Positions 54,508 through 63,256 of a stretch of DNA of 64,000 nucleotides are shown here, piece after piece. This DNA is from Tannerellaceae bacterium. Lineage in GTDB: Bacteria > Bacteroidota > Bacteroidia > Bacteroidales > Tannerellaceae. A program made the translations under genes and the position numbers. Position 1 is the stretch's first letter. Each line of letters opens with the position of its first letter. The notes below the pieces were generated by a model. It saw only the letters and a program-made list of their open reading frames with translations, was not told the DNA's origin and did no database searches. The stretch spans positions 62,001-126,000 of the forward strand of contig JAIRPK010000016.1 in the NCBI GenBank assembly GCA_031257015.1. Direction: 5' to 3'.

Positions 54508-54628
54508 TATCTTTGCAGCACAATAAAAAAATATTTTTTTTCATGAGGACCTTAACTAACTTTTTCTTTTTGTTTAAAACGGTTAAATGTAAGAACAGCC
54601 CGGCGTGAGCTTCGCTGTTTTTAATTTT
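54508..54628 (+). ncRNA. possible small RNA or short leader peptide
   Basis: A full -7 element TATCTTTGC at 54508-54515 has no ordinary gene behind it. About 70 nt later comes a hairpin (AACAGC at 54594-54599, GCTGTT at 54614-54619) followed by T5AATTTTT, so a transcript of about 100 nt is expected. It contains a 21-codon open frame from ATG 54543 (MRTLTNFFFLFKTVKCKNSPA) with four Phe in a row of seven, which could be a peptide or chance. No match to a known RNA family is recognised. Confidence 0.4.
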
Positions 54629-55032
54629 TATAAGGTTCGGTTCTCCAAAACTCATCTCCTCTTTACATCATCACATATTCTCTTTGCATCTCTTTCCGCA
54701 ATGCAGCCCATCTTCGTCGGCAGTCAGGCATCAGTTAATTGAGAATTAAATTTCCGGAACATGGACAAACGGCTCGTCGATGTCGGCTTAAACATGGCTG
54801 ATGGTTGATTTCAGATTCAAAAAGTCTTTCGTTGCATTGCATATTCATGAGAAACTTTCGCCGAAAAGCAATTCCTCAATTTTAATTTAGAGAAAATAAA
54901 CTGCAATGTTTTTTCAAGTTTTGTTTTAAATGTATTTCATTTATTTACATTGGGTTTGAATTTGAATTATAAATATGTAAATTTAAGGATTGCTATTTTT
55001 ATAAATCCTTTAAACAATTAAATTATGAGAGA
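54629..55032. other. non-coding stretch before the serpin remnant
   Basis: Mostly AT-rich. At about 54740-54800 is a segment resembling the left flank and first units of array 5 (gagaattaaa...ggaacat, then GATGTCGGCTTAAACAT). At 54955-54985 is TTTG, 19 bp, TAAATTTA, one mismatch from a good promoter, pointing to the serpin remnant. Confidence 0.4.
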
Positions 55033-55639
55033 ATGAACACAACAATACCAAAGATTTTAATATGGCTTCACCGCAATAACATTCTCCCTGCTCTCATGCC
55101 AGAAAGGTACGAACGAAGCGGTTTAAGACTCCGGCAACAGGGGAAAAATCATCGAACTGTCGCCCTCCCAAACGAAAGCAATTGTTAGCGCAAACAACGA
55201 CTTTGCCTTCAATTTACCCAAAACCGTATCGGCTAACGAAAAGGCGGATTCAAACATTAAAAGAGCGAAGAATCTCGGATTGTATGCAGAAAAAGTAAAG
55301 GTCAAACTTCCCCGCTTTAAGATCAACTATAAAAAATATTTAGCCAAAGATTTATTGGATCTTGGAAATGGAATCATTTTTAGCGACTATGGAGATTTAC
55401 CCTTGATTAATCCCTAAATGAACGACATTGACGAGGTATTGCAAAAGACGGCAATTGAAATCAACGAGGAAGGCGCCAAAGCCGCTGCGGTGACAATAAT
55501 AACCCCAAGTGGTGAAACCGGCGACGATGGCGGAATAAACATACGCCCAACGTTTTACGCCAACCGCCCGTTCGCCTTTATTATTCGCGAGAAAACGAGC
55601 GTAACGATTCTCTTCACGGGAAGAATTTATTCTCTTTGA
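55033..55639 (+). pseudogene. broken serpin lipoprotein gene
   Basis: Remains of a secreted protease inhibitor. ATG at 55033 (MNTTIPKILI) is followed after a one-base shift by a lipoprotein signal ending LLSCQKG, then the serpin N-terminal helix (IVSANNDFAFNLPKTV). The text jumps at about 55255 straight to KVKLPRFKINYKKYLAKDLLDLG, so roughly 200 residues of the serpin body are missing. In-frame stops lie at 55124-55126 and 55415-55417. The C-terminal end is well kept: hinge EINEEGAKAAAVT, a reactive loop, and FYANRPFAFIIREKTSVTILFTGRI, the serpin signature. Frameshift, two stops and a large deletion make it non-functional. Serpins of this type occur in Tannerella (miropin). Confidence 0.85.
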
Positions 55640-55824
55640 ACATATAATAAATGAAAGACAGAGGCGCCGACCAGCGTTCCTTTTTTCATGTATGCCTGAC
55701 AAGAAGCAGGAGGCGTTATGCCCATAACAAGGCAAAAACTGTCTGATATTTGACTGTACGTATTAAAAAAGCAATCCTGAAATCCCCAAAGTCATTTTTC
55801 GATTTAAAGAGATGAAAAAAGCAC

Positions 55825-55832
55825 TACCTTTG
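55825..55832 (+). promoter_or_regulatory. -7 promoter element of mfd
   Basis: TACCTTTG, full match to TAnnTTTG, with TTTA at 55803 as a possible -33. Start of transcription near 55838, about 23 nt before the TTG start of mfd. Confidence 0.6.
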
Positions 55833-55860
55833 TGTCTCTAAAAATATACGTCCCTGTAAA

Positions 55861-58800
55861 TTGGATATACAAGAAATACTTAAACTTTACGCGGCACATC
55901 CGCAAATTTCCGCGCTGGGAAACTTACTCGGCAGGAACAATTCTGTTCGCAACATATACATTAAAGGACTGCCAGGTTCCGGAACCCCCATGGCGCTTGC
56001 AGCCCTGTTCATGAAGACACGTAGCCACTACCTCTGCATAATGAACGATTCCGAAGAGGCAGGATATTTCTACCACGACCTTACCCAGATAGCCGGTAGC
56101 GATAATATTTACTTCTTCCCGTCAGCCTATAAGCGCTCCATCAAATACGGTCATGCTGACTCTGCTTCCGAAATCCTCCGCACCGAAGCGCTAAGCATGT
56201 TACAGGATAGTGATGCCCCTTTTATCATCGTCGCCAGCCCCGACGCCGTAGCAGAGAAAGTTGTATCGGCTGCAACGCTGAAAGAAAACACGTTAATGCT
56301 CCACATTGGCGAGAAGGTGAACAGCATGTTCGTCTCTGATGTTCTCGACGAATATGGCTTTGAGCACGTCGATTATGTTTACGAACCAGGCCAGTATGCG
56401 ATGCGCGGCAGCATTCTCGACGTTTTTTCCTTTTCCTGTGAGCATCCCTACCGCATCGACTTTTTCGGCAACGAGGTTGAAACGCTCCGTTCCTTCGACG
56501 TCGAAACCCAGCTCTCAATATCCATGCTCGACAGCATCCACATTGTGCCAAAGATGAGCAACAACAAACTCTCAACCGCCTCGATTCTTGAATCCCTTCC
56601 GGCGGATACAGTTGTTGTCACCCGCGATCTGCTATGGTGCCGCGAGCGCATCGGTTTTATATGGGACGAAGCGCCTGTCAAGGCCGACGAAGATTCCTTC
56701 TCCGATATAGAAGCAATGAGGAGCAAACTTATAAGCGGAGAGGATTTTATGCACAGTATTGCCGCTTTCAGACAAATCAGCACATACCATCCCCACGGCG
56801 TTCCCGACGCGACGATAGATTTTTCCTGCGAACTCCAACCAATATTCCACAAGGATTTCGACCTTGTCAGCGAATCCTTTCTCAAATATCTCAGCGAAGG
56901 ATACTCCATATACATATTAAGCGACACGGAGAAACAGACCGCACGCATCCGGGCCATCTTTGATGACAGAGGCGACGACATTCCATTCACGCCCGTCAAC
57001 AGGACTATTCACGAAGGCTTTGCCGATAAAAGCCTCAAAATATGTCTGTTCACCGACCACCAGCTGTTTGATCGCTTCCACAAGTACAACCTTAAAAGCG
57101 ATAAAGCCCGCAGCGGCAAAATCACTCTCTCATTAAAAGAACTCAACCAGTTCAGCAACGGCGATTACATTGTCCACATTGACCACGGCATCGGTCGCTT
57201 CGCCGGTTTGGTCAGAACAGAAATCAATGGCAAGATACAGGAAGCCATTCGCCTCATCTACCAAAACAACGACACTATATACGTCAGCATCCACTCCCTT
57301 CACAAGCTCTCCAAATATAAAGGCAAAGACAGCGGCGAAGCTCCCCGTCTCCACAAGCTCGGCAGCGGCCAGTGGGAGAAGATGAAGGACCGCGCCAAGA
57401 AGAAAGTTAAAGACATAGCCCGCGACCTCATCCTCCTCTACTCCAAACGCAAGCAGGAAAGCGGCTTTGCCTTCAGCCCCGACACTTATATGCAGCGCGA
57501 GTTGGAGGCAGGCTTCATCTACGAGGATACACCCGACCAGATGAAGGCAACAACCGACGTCAAAGCCGATATGGAAGCCCCCCGCCCGATGGATCGCCTT
57601 ATATGTGGCGACGTTGGCTTCGGCAAAACCGAAATAGCCATTCGTGCCGCCTTCAAAGCCGTAGCCGACAACAAGCAAGTTGCCGTCCTCGTCCCCACGA
57701 CCGTCCTCGCCTTCCAGCATTACAAGACATTCGCCGAGCGGTTGAAAGCCTTCCCTTGCACAATCGACTACATTAGCCGCGCACGCACAGCCCGCCAGAT
57801 AAAAGAAATCCGCGACAAACTCAACGAAGGCCAAATAGACATCCTCATCGGCACTCACCGCCTGGTAAGCGCCGACATAAAGTTCAAGAACCTTGGTCTC
57901 CTCATCATTGACGAGGAACAAAAATTCGGAGTGAGTGTAAAAGAAAAGCTAAGGCAACTCAAAAGCAACATAGACACGCTCACAATGACCGCCACCCCCA
58001 TCCCACGCACCCTTCAATTCTCCCTCATGGGCGCAAGAGATCTGAGTAACATCAGCACCCCTCCCCCCAACCGCTATCCCGTCCAAACCGACATCGAACG
58101 CTTCAACCCCGACATTATCCGCGAAGCCATAAACTTTGAAATGAGCCGTAACGGCCAAGTCTTCCTCATCCACAACCGCGTACAAAACATCGGAGAGATA
58201 GAAGCCATCGTCCGCCGTGAAATACCCGATGCCCGCACTTGCGTAGCCCACGGCCAGATGGAGCCAGCAACACTCGAAAAAATATTATTGGACTTCATTA
58301 ATTACGAATACGACGTTCTCATTGCAACCAGCATAGTAGAAAACGGCATTGACGTATCCAACGCCAATACAATCATCATCAACAACGCTCATTATTTCGG
58401 CCTCTCCGACCTTCACCAGCTACGCGGACGTGTAGGTCGCAGCAATCGCAAGGCATTTTGCTACCTCCTCTCCCCTCCCCTGTCCTCCTTGACGCAGGAA
58501 GCCCGCCGCCGCCTTCAAGCGATAGAGAATTTCGCCGAGCTTGGCAGCGGCATCCACATAGCCATGCAGGATTTAGACATTCGCGGCGCCGGGAACATGC
58601 TTGGAGCAGAGCAAAGCGGTTTCATTGCCGACCTCGGCTACGAAGCATACCAAAGAATCCTCGAAGAAGCCGTACAGGAACTCAAGGAAGAAGAATTTTC
58701 AGAACTATATGCCGAAGAAAACAGCAGGGGAAGCACTCCGGTTTATGTAAAGGAAACCCTCATCGACTCCGACCTTGAACTCATGTTTCCTCCCACTTAT

Positions 58801-59199
58801 ATTCCCAACGATTCCGAACGTATCGCCCTCTACCGCGAACTGGACAAGATAGAACACGAAAACGAACTCCAGCAGTTCACCGAACGCCTCATCGATCGTT
58901 TCGGCAAAATTCCTCCACAAGGCTGCGAATTAATCCGCCTTATCAGCCTCCGCCGCATTGCAAAAGAATTCGGCATCGAAAAGCTTATTCTCAAACAAGG
59001 CACAATGACCCTCCAGCTTATAACAAATCCACAAAGTCCATATTACGACAGCGACACCTTCGGCAAACTCCTCGACATGGTCAAACACCACAGCCGTCGC
59101 ACACAACTCCGCGAACAAAACGGACGGCGCAGCATCTCCATAAAAGACGTGCCGAACGTAGAGACAGCTTATACTCTGCTAAAGGAAATAGCGAATTAA
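55861..59199 (+). CDS. mfd: Transcription-repair coupling factor
   Basis: A 1112-residue ATPase that pushes stalled RNA polymerase off DNA and recruits nucleotide excision repair. Order: UvrB-like N-terminal modules (1-400), CarD-like polymerase-binding domain (about 420-500, FSNGDYIVHIDHGIGRFAGL), RecG-like motor with Walker A CGDVGFGKTEIA (about 581) and Walker B IIDEEQKFG (about 684), TATPIPRTLQFS, then DLHQLRGRVGRS and the C-terminal TRCF domain (about 970-1080). TTG is taken as start: the promoter leaves a 23-nt leader, MDIQEILKLYAAHP matches the family N-terminus, and the next in-frame Met is 43 residues in. Intact. Confidence 0.94.
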   Translation: MDIQEILKLYAAHPQISALGNLLGRNNSVRNIYIKGLPGSGTPMALAALFMKTRSHYLCIMNDSEEAGYFYHDLTQIAGSDNIYFFPSAYKRSIKYGHADSASEILRTEALSMLQDSDAPFIIVASPDAVAEKVVSAATLKENTLMLHIGEKVNSMFVSDVLDEYGFEHVDYVYEPGQYAMRGSILDVFSFSCEHPYRIDFFGNEVETLRSFDVETQLSISMLDSIHIVPKMSNNKLSTASILESLPADTVVVTRDLLWCRERIGFIWDEAPVKADEDSFSDIEAMRSKLISGEDFMHSIAAFRQISTYHPHGVPDATIDFSCELQPIFHKDFDLVSESFLKYLSEGYSIYILSDTEKQTARIRAIFDDRGDDIPFTPVNRTIHEGFADKSLKICLFTDHQLFDRFHKYNLKSDKARSGKITLSLKELNQFSNGDYIVHIDHGIGRFAGLVRTEINGKIQEAIRLIYQNNDTIYVSIHSLHKLSKYKGKDSGEAPRLHKLGSGQWEKMKDRAKKKVKDIARDLILLYSKRKQESGFAFSPDTYMQRELEAGFIYEDTPDQMKATTDVKADMEAPRPMDRLICGDVGFGKTEIAIRAAFKAVADNKQVAVLVPTTVLAFQHYKTFAERLKAFPCTIDYISRARTARQIKEIRDKLNEGQIDILIGTHRLVSADIKFKNLGLLIIDEEQKFGVSVKEKLRQLKSNIDTLTMTATPIPRTLQFSLMGARDLSNISTPPPNRYPVQTDIERFNPDIIREAINFEMSRNGQVFLIHNRVQNIGEIEAIVRREIPDARTCVAHGQMEPATLEKILLDFINYEYDVLIATSIVENGIDVSNANTIIINNAHYFGLSDLHQLRGRVGRSNRKAFCYLLSPPLSSLTQEARRRLQAIENFAELGSGIHIAMQDLDIRGAGNMLGAEQSGFIADLGYEAYQRILEEAVQELKEEEFSELYAEENSRGSTPVYVKETLIDSDLELMFPPTYIPNDSERIALYRELDKIEHENELQQFTERLIDRFGKIPPQGCELIRLISLRRIAKEFGIEKLILKQGTMTLQLITNPQSPYYDSDTFGKLLDMVKHHSRRTQLREQNGRRSISIKDVPNVETAYTLLKEIAN

Positions 59200-59420
59200 A
59201 CACATATTACAGATACTTTGGCAAGCCTCCGATATTCAATACAAAGTGTTTAGCTTAACCCAATTAGACCTTTCAAATAGAAAGAAATTTGTTCGATTAA
59301 TATGTAAAAAAGGCTACTAAAGAAAAAAAATAACGACAAAAATGCCGCTATTATAAAATATTTAATTTATTTTGTAACCGATAAGGATGAACTTATCCAT
59401 ATATATAATGTATTACAGAT

Positions 59421-61412
59421 ATGATGGACAGTCAAAGCACTAATTTCCCTAACGAAGGTAAGGTAGAGTTAGAAGTAACAAATGTTCCGGAAATCACTCC
59501 GGAGAGTATGGCAGAAGAAGCAAATGTGGAAAAAACTTCTGCTGAAATTATAAAGGATTCTGAAGAGGCAGTTGCAGGCAAAAACGAATTGGAAACGAAT
59601 GCCCCCGTAGTAACCGCAGAAAGCAAGGAATCATTGCCCGAAGCCACAGGCGAGTTAAAAGCAGAAACCGAACATTCGGAAAAAGAAACAGCCGAATCAG
59701 ATTCAGCCGAAAGCAATAAACGTGCATTAAGCGGTATCCTTGACAAGCTGGCATCTTTAGTCAATTCTCCAGAAGCAACAAAAGAAGAAGTTGACAAACT
59801 CAAGCAAGCTTTTTATAAGATTCTTCGGCCGGAAATAGACGAGCTGAAAAAGAAATTTATAGAAGAAGGCGGGAACGAAAAATCATTCAATTCCCCTGAA
59901 AGTGCGGAAGAACAAAAACTTAAAGAACTCCTGAATGTATATAAATCAAAAAAAGCAACCCAAAGCGCAGAAGAGGAGCAATTAAGGGCAGCCAACTACG
60001 CCCTGAAACTCCAGCTAATTGAACGCATGAAGCAATTATGCGAGAGCAACAACGACTTCAACAAGCTTTACAACGAATTTAAGGAAATACAGCAGCGATG
60101 GAAAGAAGCCAAGGCCGTACCGCAAGAATATGCAAACGAACTCTGGAAAAACTATCAGACCTATAATGAACGCTTCTACGATTTAATAAAAATCAATCAC
60201 CAGCTGCGCGACTACGATTTCAGAAAAAATCTAGAAACAAAGACCGCACTTTGTGAAGCCGTAGAAAAACTAGTTGACGAAAGCGACGCTCTTAGAGCCT
60301 TCCATAAACTACAAAAACTACACCAACAATGGCGCGAAACTGGCCCGGTGACAAAAGACCTGCGCGAAGAAATATGGGGACGCTTCAAAGCAGCATCCGC
60401 CATAATCAACAAGCGCCATCAAATATACTTTGAGGAACGGAAAACAAAAGAGCAGACAAGCCTGGACGAAAAAACAGCCCTCTGCGAACAGGTAGAAGCC
60501 ATTGATTACAGTAAACTCACAACACTGAAGGACTGGGAATCCCAACAATACAAAATCATCGAAGCCCAAAAGCAATGGCGAAAACTCGGCCCCGCCCCCA
60601 AGAAATACAACGCCAAGATATTCGAACGCTTCAGAAATTCCATAGACACGTTCTTCAAAAACAAAACCGAATTTAGCTCCGAAATAAGGAAAGGACAAGA
60701 GAAAAACCTCGAACTGAAGCTTGCCCTGTGCGAACGTGCCGAAGCAATGAAAGACAGCACAGACTGGAAAGATACTACCGAGAAGTTCATCGCCCTCCAA
60801 AAGGAATGGAAAACCATCGGCTCCGTCGGAAACAAAAACTCCGAAACCGTATGGAAACGCTTCATCACCGCCTGCGACTACTTCTTTGAACGAAAAGGAG
60901 AAATCGCAACAACTCAGAAAGGAAGCGAGCAAAACAACCTTGTCGCCAAAAAAAGCGTAATCGAAAAAATCAAAGAGATAGACGCACAACTCGGCCACGA
61001 CGAAACCCTTCGCATCCTGAAAGAATACATGAGCGAATGGAACTCCCTCGGCCACGTCCCCTTCAAGGAGAAGGACAAGCTTAACGAAGAATACCGCGAA
61101 ACCGTCGACGCCATCTATGAACGTCTGAACATAGACAAAAACGACCGTCGCCTCGAATCCTTCCGAAGCAATCTCGGCGAACTCGGCGAAAAGGGAAAAC
61201 ACAAGCTATACAGCGAACGAAGCAACCTCGTGCGCAGCTACGAACGCCTGAAAAGCGAGCTGCAAACATACGAGAACAACATGGGCTTCCTCACCATATC
61301 CACCAAAGGCGGCGACGGCCTCCTCAAGGATATGAACAACAAAATCGCAAGACTGAAAGACGAAATGGCGCTCATGCTAAAGAAGATTGAAGCCATAGAC
61401 GAAAATTTGTAA
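59421..61412 (+). CDS. DUF349 repeat protein
   Basis: A 663-residue soluble, highly charged protein. The first 130 residues are Glu/Ser/Ala-rich and look disordered. The rest is helical with at least five DUF349 repeats, each with a W-plus-G core: RWKEAKAVP, QWRETGPV, QWRKLGPAP, EWKTIGSV and EWNSLGHVP (about residues 215-545). The C-terminus is coiled coil. The function of DUF349 proteins is not established in Bacteroidota. Starts at the first or second Met (MMDSQS). No consensus promoter was found in the AT-rich 220 bp upstream; a terminator follows 28 bp after the stop. Confidence 0.88.
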   Translation: MMDSQSTNFPNEGKVELEVTNVPEITPESMAEEANVEKTSAEIIKDSEEAVAGKNELETNAPVVTAESKESLPEATGELKAETEHSEKETAESDSAESNKRALSGILDKLASLVNSPEATKEEVDKLKQAFYKILRPEIDELKKKFIEEGGNEKSFNSPESAEEQKLKELLNVYKSKKATQSAEEEQLRAANYALKLQLIERMKQLCESNNDFNKLYNEFKEIQQRWKEAKAVPQEYANELWKNYQTYNERFYDLIKINHQLRDYDFRKNLETKTALCEAVEKLVDESDALRAFHKLQKLHQQWRETGPVTKDLREEIWGRFKAASAIINKRHQIYFEERKTKEQTSLDEKTALCEQVEAIDYSKLTTLKDWESQQYKIIEAQKQWRKLGPAPKKYNAKIFERFRNSIDTFFKNKTEFSSEIRKGQEKNLELKLALCERAEAMKDSTDWKDTTEKFIALQKEWKTIGSVGNKNSETVWKRFITACDYFFERKGEIATTQKGSEQNNLVAKKSVIEKIKEIDAQLGHDETLRILKEYMSEWNSLGHVPFKEKDKLNEEYRETVDAIYERLNIDKNDRRLESFRSNLGELGEKGKHKLYSERSNLVRSYERLKSELQTYENNMGFLTISTKGGDGLLKDMNNKIARLKDEMALMLKKIEAIDENL

Positions 61413-61439
61413 TACATATTTATTTATCTGAATTAGTCG

Positions 61440-61478
61440 ACCGAGCCATGCTTCAAACCACGCATGGCCCGGTTTTTT
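61440..61478 (+). terminator. terminator after the DUF349 gene
   Basis: Stem ACCGAGCCATGC/GCATGGCCCGGT with one mismatch and a 10-nt loop, followed by six T. Confidence 0.88.
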
Positions 61479-61580
61479 AATGATACACAGGCTGGCCACC
61501 ATCCCCCAATCAGGCTGAACAAAAGCATCTTAACATCAACAAAACACACAATCATCCCAAAAACAATAAAACATCATAAC

Positions 61581-62396
61581 ATGAAAAGAATAATCACCGG
61601 CATAAAGAAAACCGCCATTCACACACTAAGCATCTACTTCGGCCTCTCCCTTCGCGGCGTCTCCCTCAACCTTGGAAAATACCGCAAACTCAAGCGCGAC
61701 CTGAAGCTCCTCAAAGCACAATCGCGCCTCAGCGCCCACCAGTTCCCCATCACCCGCCTGTACCCATGCTACATGGACTCCAGCGAAGATGCCGGAAGCA
61801 TCGGCGGGCACTATTTCCACCAAGACCTCTACGTCGCCCAGCGCATCTTTGCCAACAAACCCCGGCGGCACGTAGACATCGGCAGCCGCATAGACGGCCT
61901 CGTCGCTCACGTCGCCACGTTCAGGGAAATCGAAGTCTTCGACATACGCCCCCTGCCCGAATCCGTACATCGAAACATCATCTTCAAGCAAGCCGACCTG
62001 ATGACAGACAACCCAGCCCTGGCCGGCTACACGGACAGCATCTCCTGCCTCCACGCCCTGGAGCACTTCGGCCTCGGCCGCTATGGCGACCCCATCTGCT
62101 ATGAAGGTTATCAGCTTGGATTCGACAACATCACCGGCATCCTTCAACCAGGCGGCAAGTTCTACTTCTCCGTCCCCTTCGGCCCCGAACGCATTGAATT
62201 TCATGCCCATCGCATCTTCTCGCTCTCCCATCTGCTTGAAATGATCCGCCCCCGCTATGAGATAAACACCTTCTCCTACGTCGACGATGCAGGCCGCTTC
62301 CACCCGGACGTCCCAGCCTTCGACGCCCCCGAATCCACAAACAGCAACTTCGGATGCAACTGGGGATGCGCCATATTTGAATTAACGAAAAGGTGA
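61581..62396 (+). CDS. DUF268 family protein, possible methyltransferase-fold enzyme
   Basis: A 271-residue protein of the DUF268 family. It carries a run of motifs RHVDIGSRIDGLVAHVATF (nucleotide-type loop), EVFDIRPLPE, DSISCLHALEHFGLGRYGDP and LQPGGKFYFSVPFGPERIEFHAHRIFS, which read like a SAM-dependent methyltransferase fold. An N-terminal helix (about 10-25) may be membrane-associated. The frame is open back to 61464 inside the terminator tail, so I start at MKRIITGIKK (61581). DUF268 proteins are often near polysaccharide genes, but no such cluster adjoins here. Function unknown. Confidence 0.82.
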   Translation: MKRIITGIKKTAIHTLSIYFGLSLRGVSLNLGKYRKLKRDLKLLKAQSRLSAHQFPITRLYPCYMDSSEDAGSIGGHYFHQDLYVAQRIFANKPRRHVDIGSRIDGLVAHVATFREIEVFDIRPLPESVHRNIIFKQADLMTDNPALAGYTDSISCLHALEHFGLGRYGDPICYEGYQLGFDNITGILQPGGKFYFSVPFGPERIEFHAHRIFSLSHLLEMIRPRYEINTFSYVDDAGRFHPDVPAFDAPESTNSNFGCNWGCAIFELTKR

Positions 62397-62454
62397 TGCG
62401 CATTTCGCCTGCTTGCCAATTCCCAATTTACCACAGTCCTCTTTCCCGGCAGTC

Positions 62455-63158
62455 AACCCGCAACCGCACAATCGGCAAACCGCAACTGAACAGTCGCCAA
62501 CTCGCAACCGACCAGTCGTCAACTCACGACCGCACAATCGGCAACTCACGACTGACCAGTCGCCAACTCACGACTGAACAGTCGTCAACCCGCAACTGCA
62601 CAGTCGCCAACTCACGGCTGCACAGTCGGCAACTCGCAACCGCACAATCGCCAACTCATGACTGACCAGTCATCAAACCGCAACTGAACAGTCGACAACT
62701 CACGGCTGCACAGTCGGCAAACCACAACCGCACAATCGTCAAACCACAACTGAACAGTCGCCAACTCGCAACTGCACAATCGTCAATCCACAACCGCACA
62801 ATCGTCAACTCACGACTGAACAGTCATCAAACCGCAACCGACCAGTCGGCAACTCGCAACTGACCAGTCGGCAACTCGCAACTGCACAATCGTCAACTCA
62901 CGACTGACCAGTCATCAAACCGCAACTGCACAGTCGACAACTCACGACTGAACAGTCGCCAACTCGCAACTGCACAATCGTCAATCCACAACCGCACAAT
63001 CGTCAACTCACGACTGACCAGTCATCAAACCGCAACCGCACAGTCGGCAACTCGCAACTGAACAGTCGGCAACTCGCAACTGAACAGTCGGCAACTCGCA
63101 ACTGAACAGTCGGCAACTCACGACTGAACAGTCGGCAACTCATGACTGTCCGGTCGCC
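62455..63158. repeat. array of thirty-two 22-bp dyad units (array 6)
   Basis: Thirty-two units of exactly 22 bp (704 bp), consensus AACTCRCRACTGNNCAGTCGNC. The core is a gapped dyad CGACTG-NN-CAGTCG; a variant class has CAACCG-CA-CAATCG. Variants are shuffled, and a four-unit block (units 15-18) recurs with few changes as units 24-27, pointing to block duplication. It lies between the convergent DUF268 and ceramidase-like genes. The 22-bp step breaks reading frames, so a coding role is excluded. Sequence unrelated to the other arrays except for period and symmetry. Confidence 0.94.
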
Positions 63159-63190
63159 GGCTTTACAACCGGCAGGCAGGCAAAAAGCGA

Positions 63191-63220
63191 CCGGACAATT
63201 GTTTCACAACAACTGTCCGG
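63191..63220 (-). terminator. terminator of the ceramidase-like gene
   Basis: Stem CCGGACAATTGT / ACAACTGTCCGG with one mismatch and a 6-nt loop. On the minus strand it is followed by tcgcttttt. It sits between the gene's stop and array 6. Confidence 0.65.
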
Positions 63221-63256
63221 CCTAAAAAATTAATACTTAAACATAAAAAAAAAATC

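Noticed and set aside
62455..63158. CRISPR array
   Set aside because: Units are contiguous 22-bp repeats with no unique spacers, and no cas gene is in the window.
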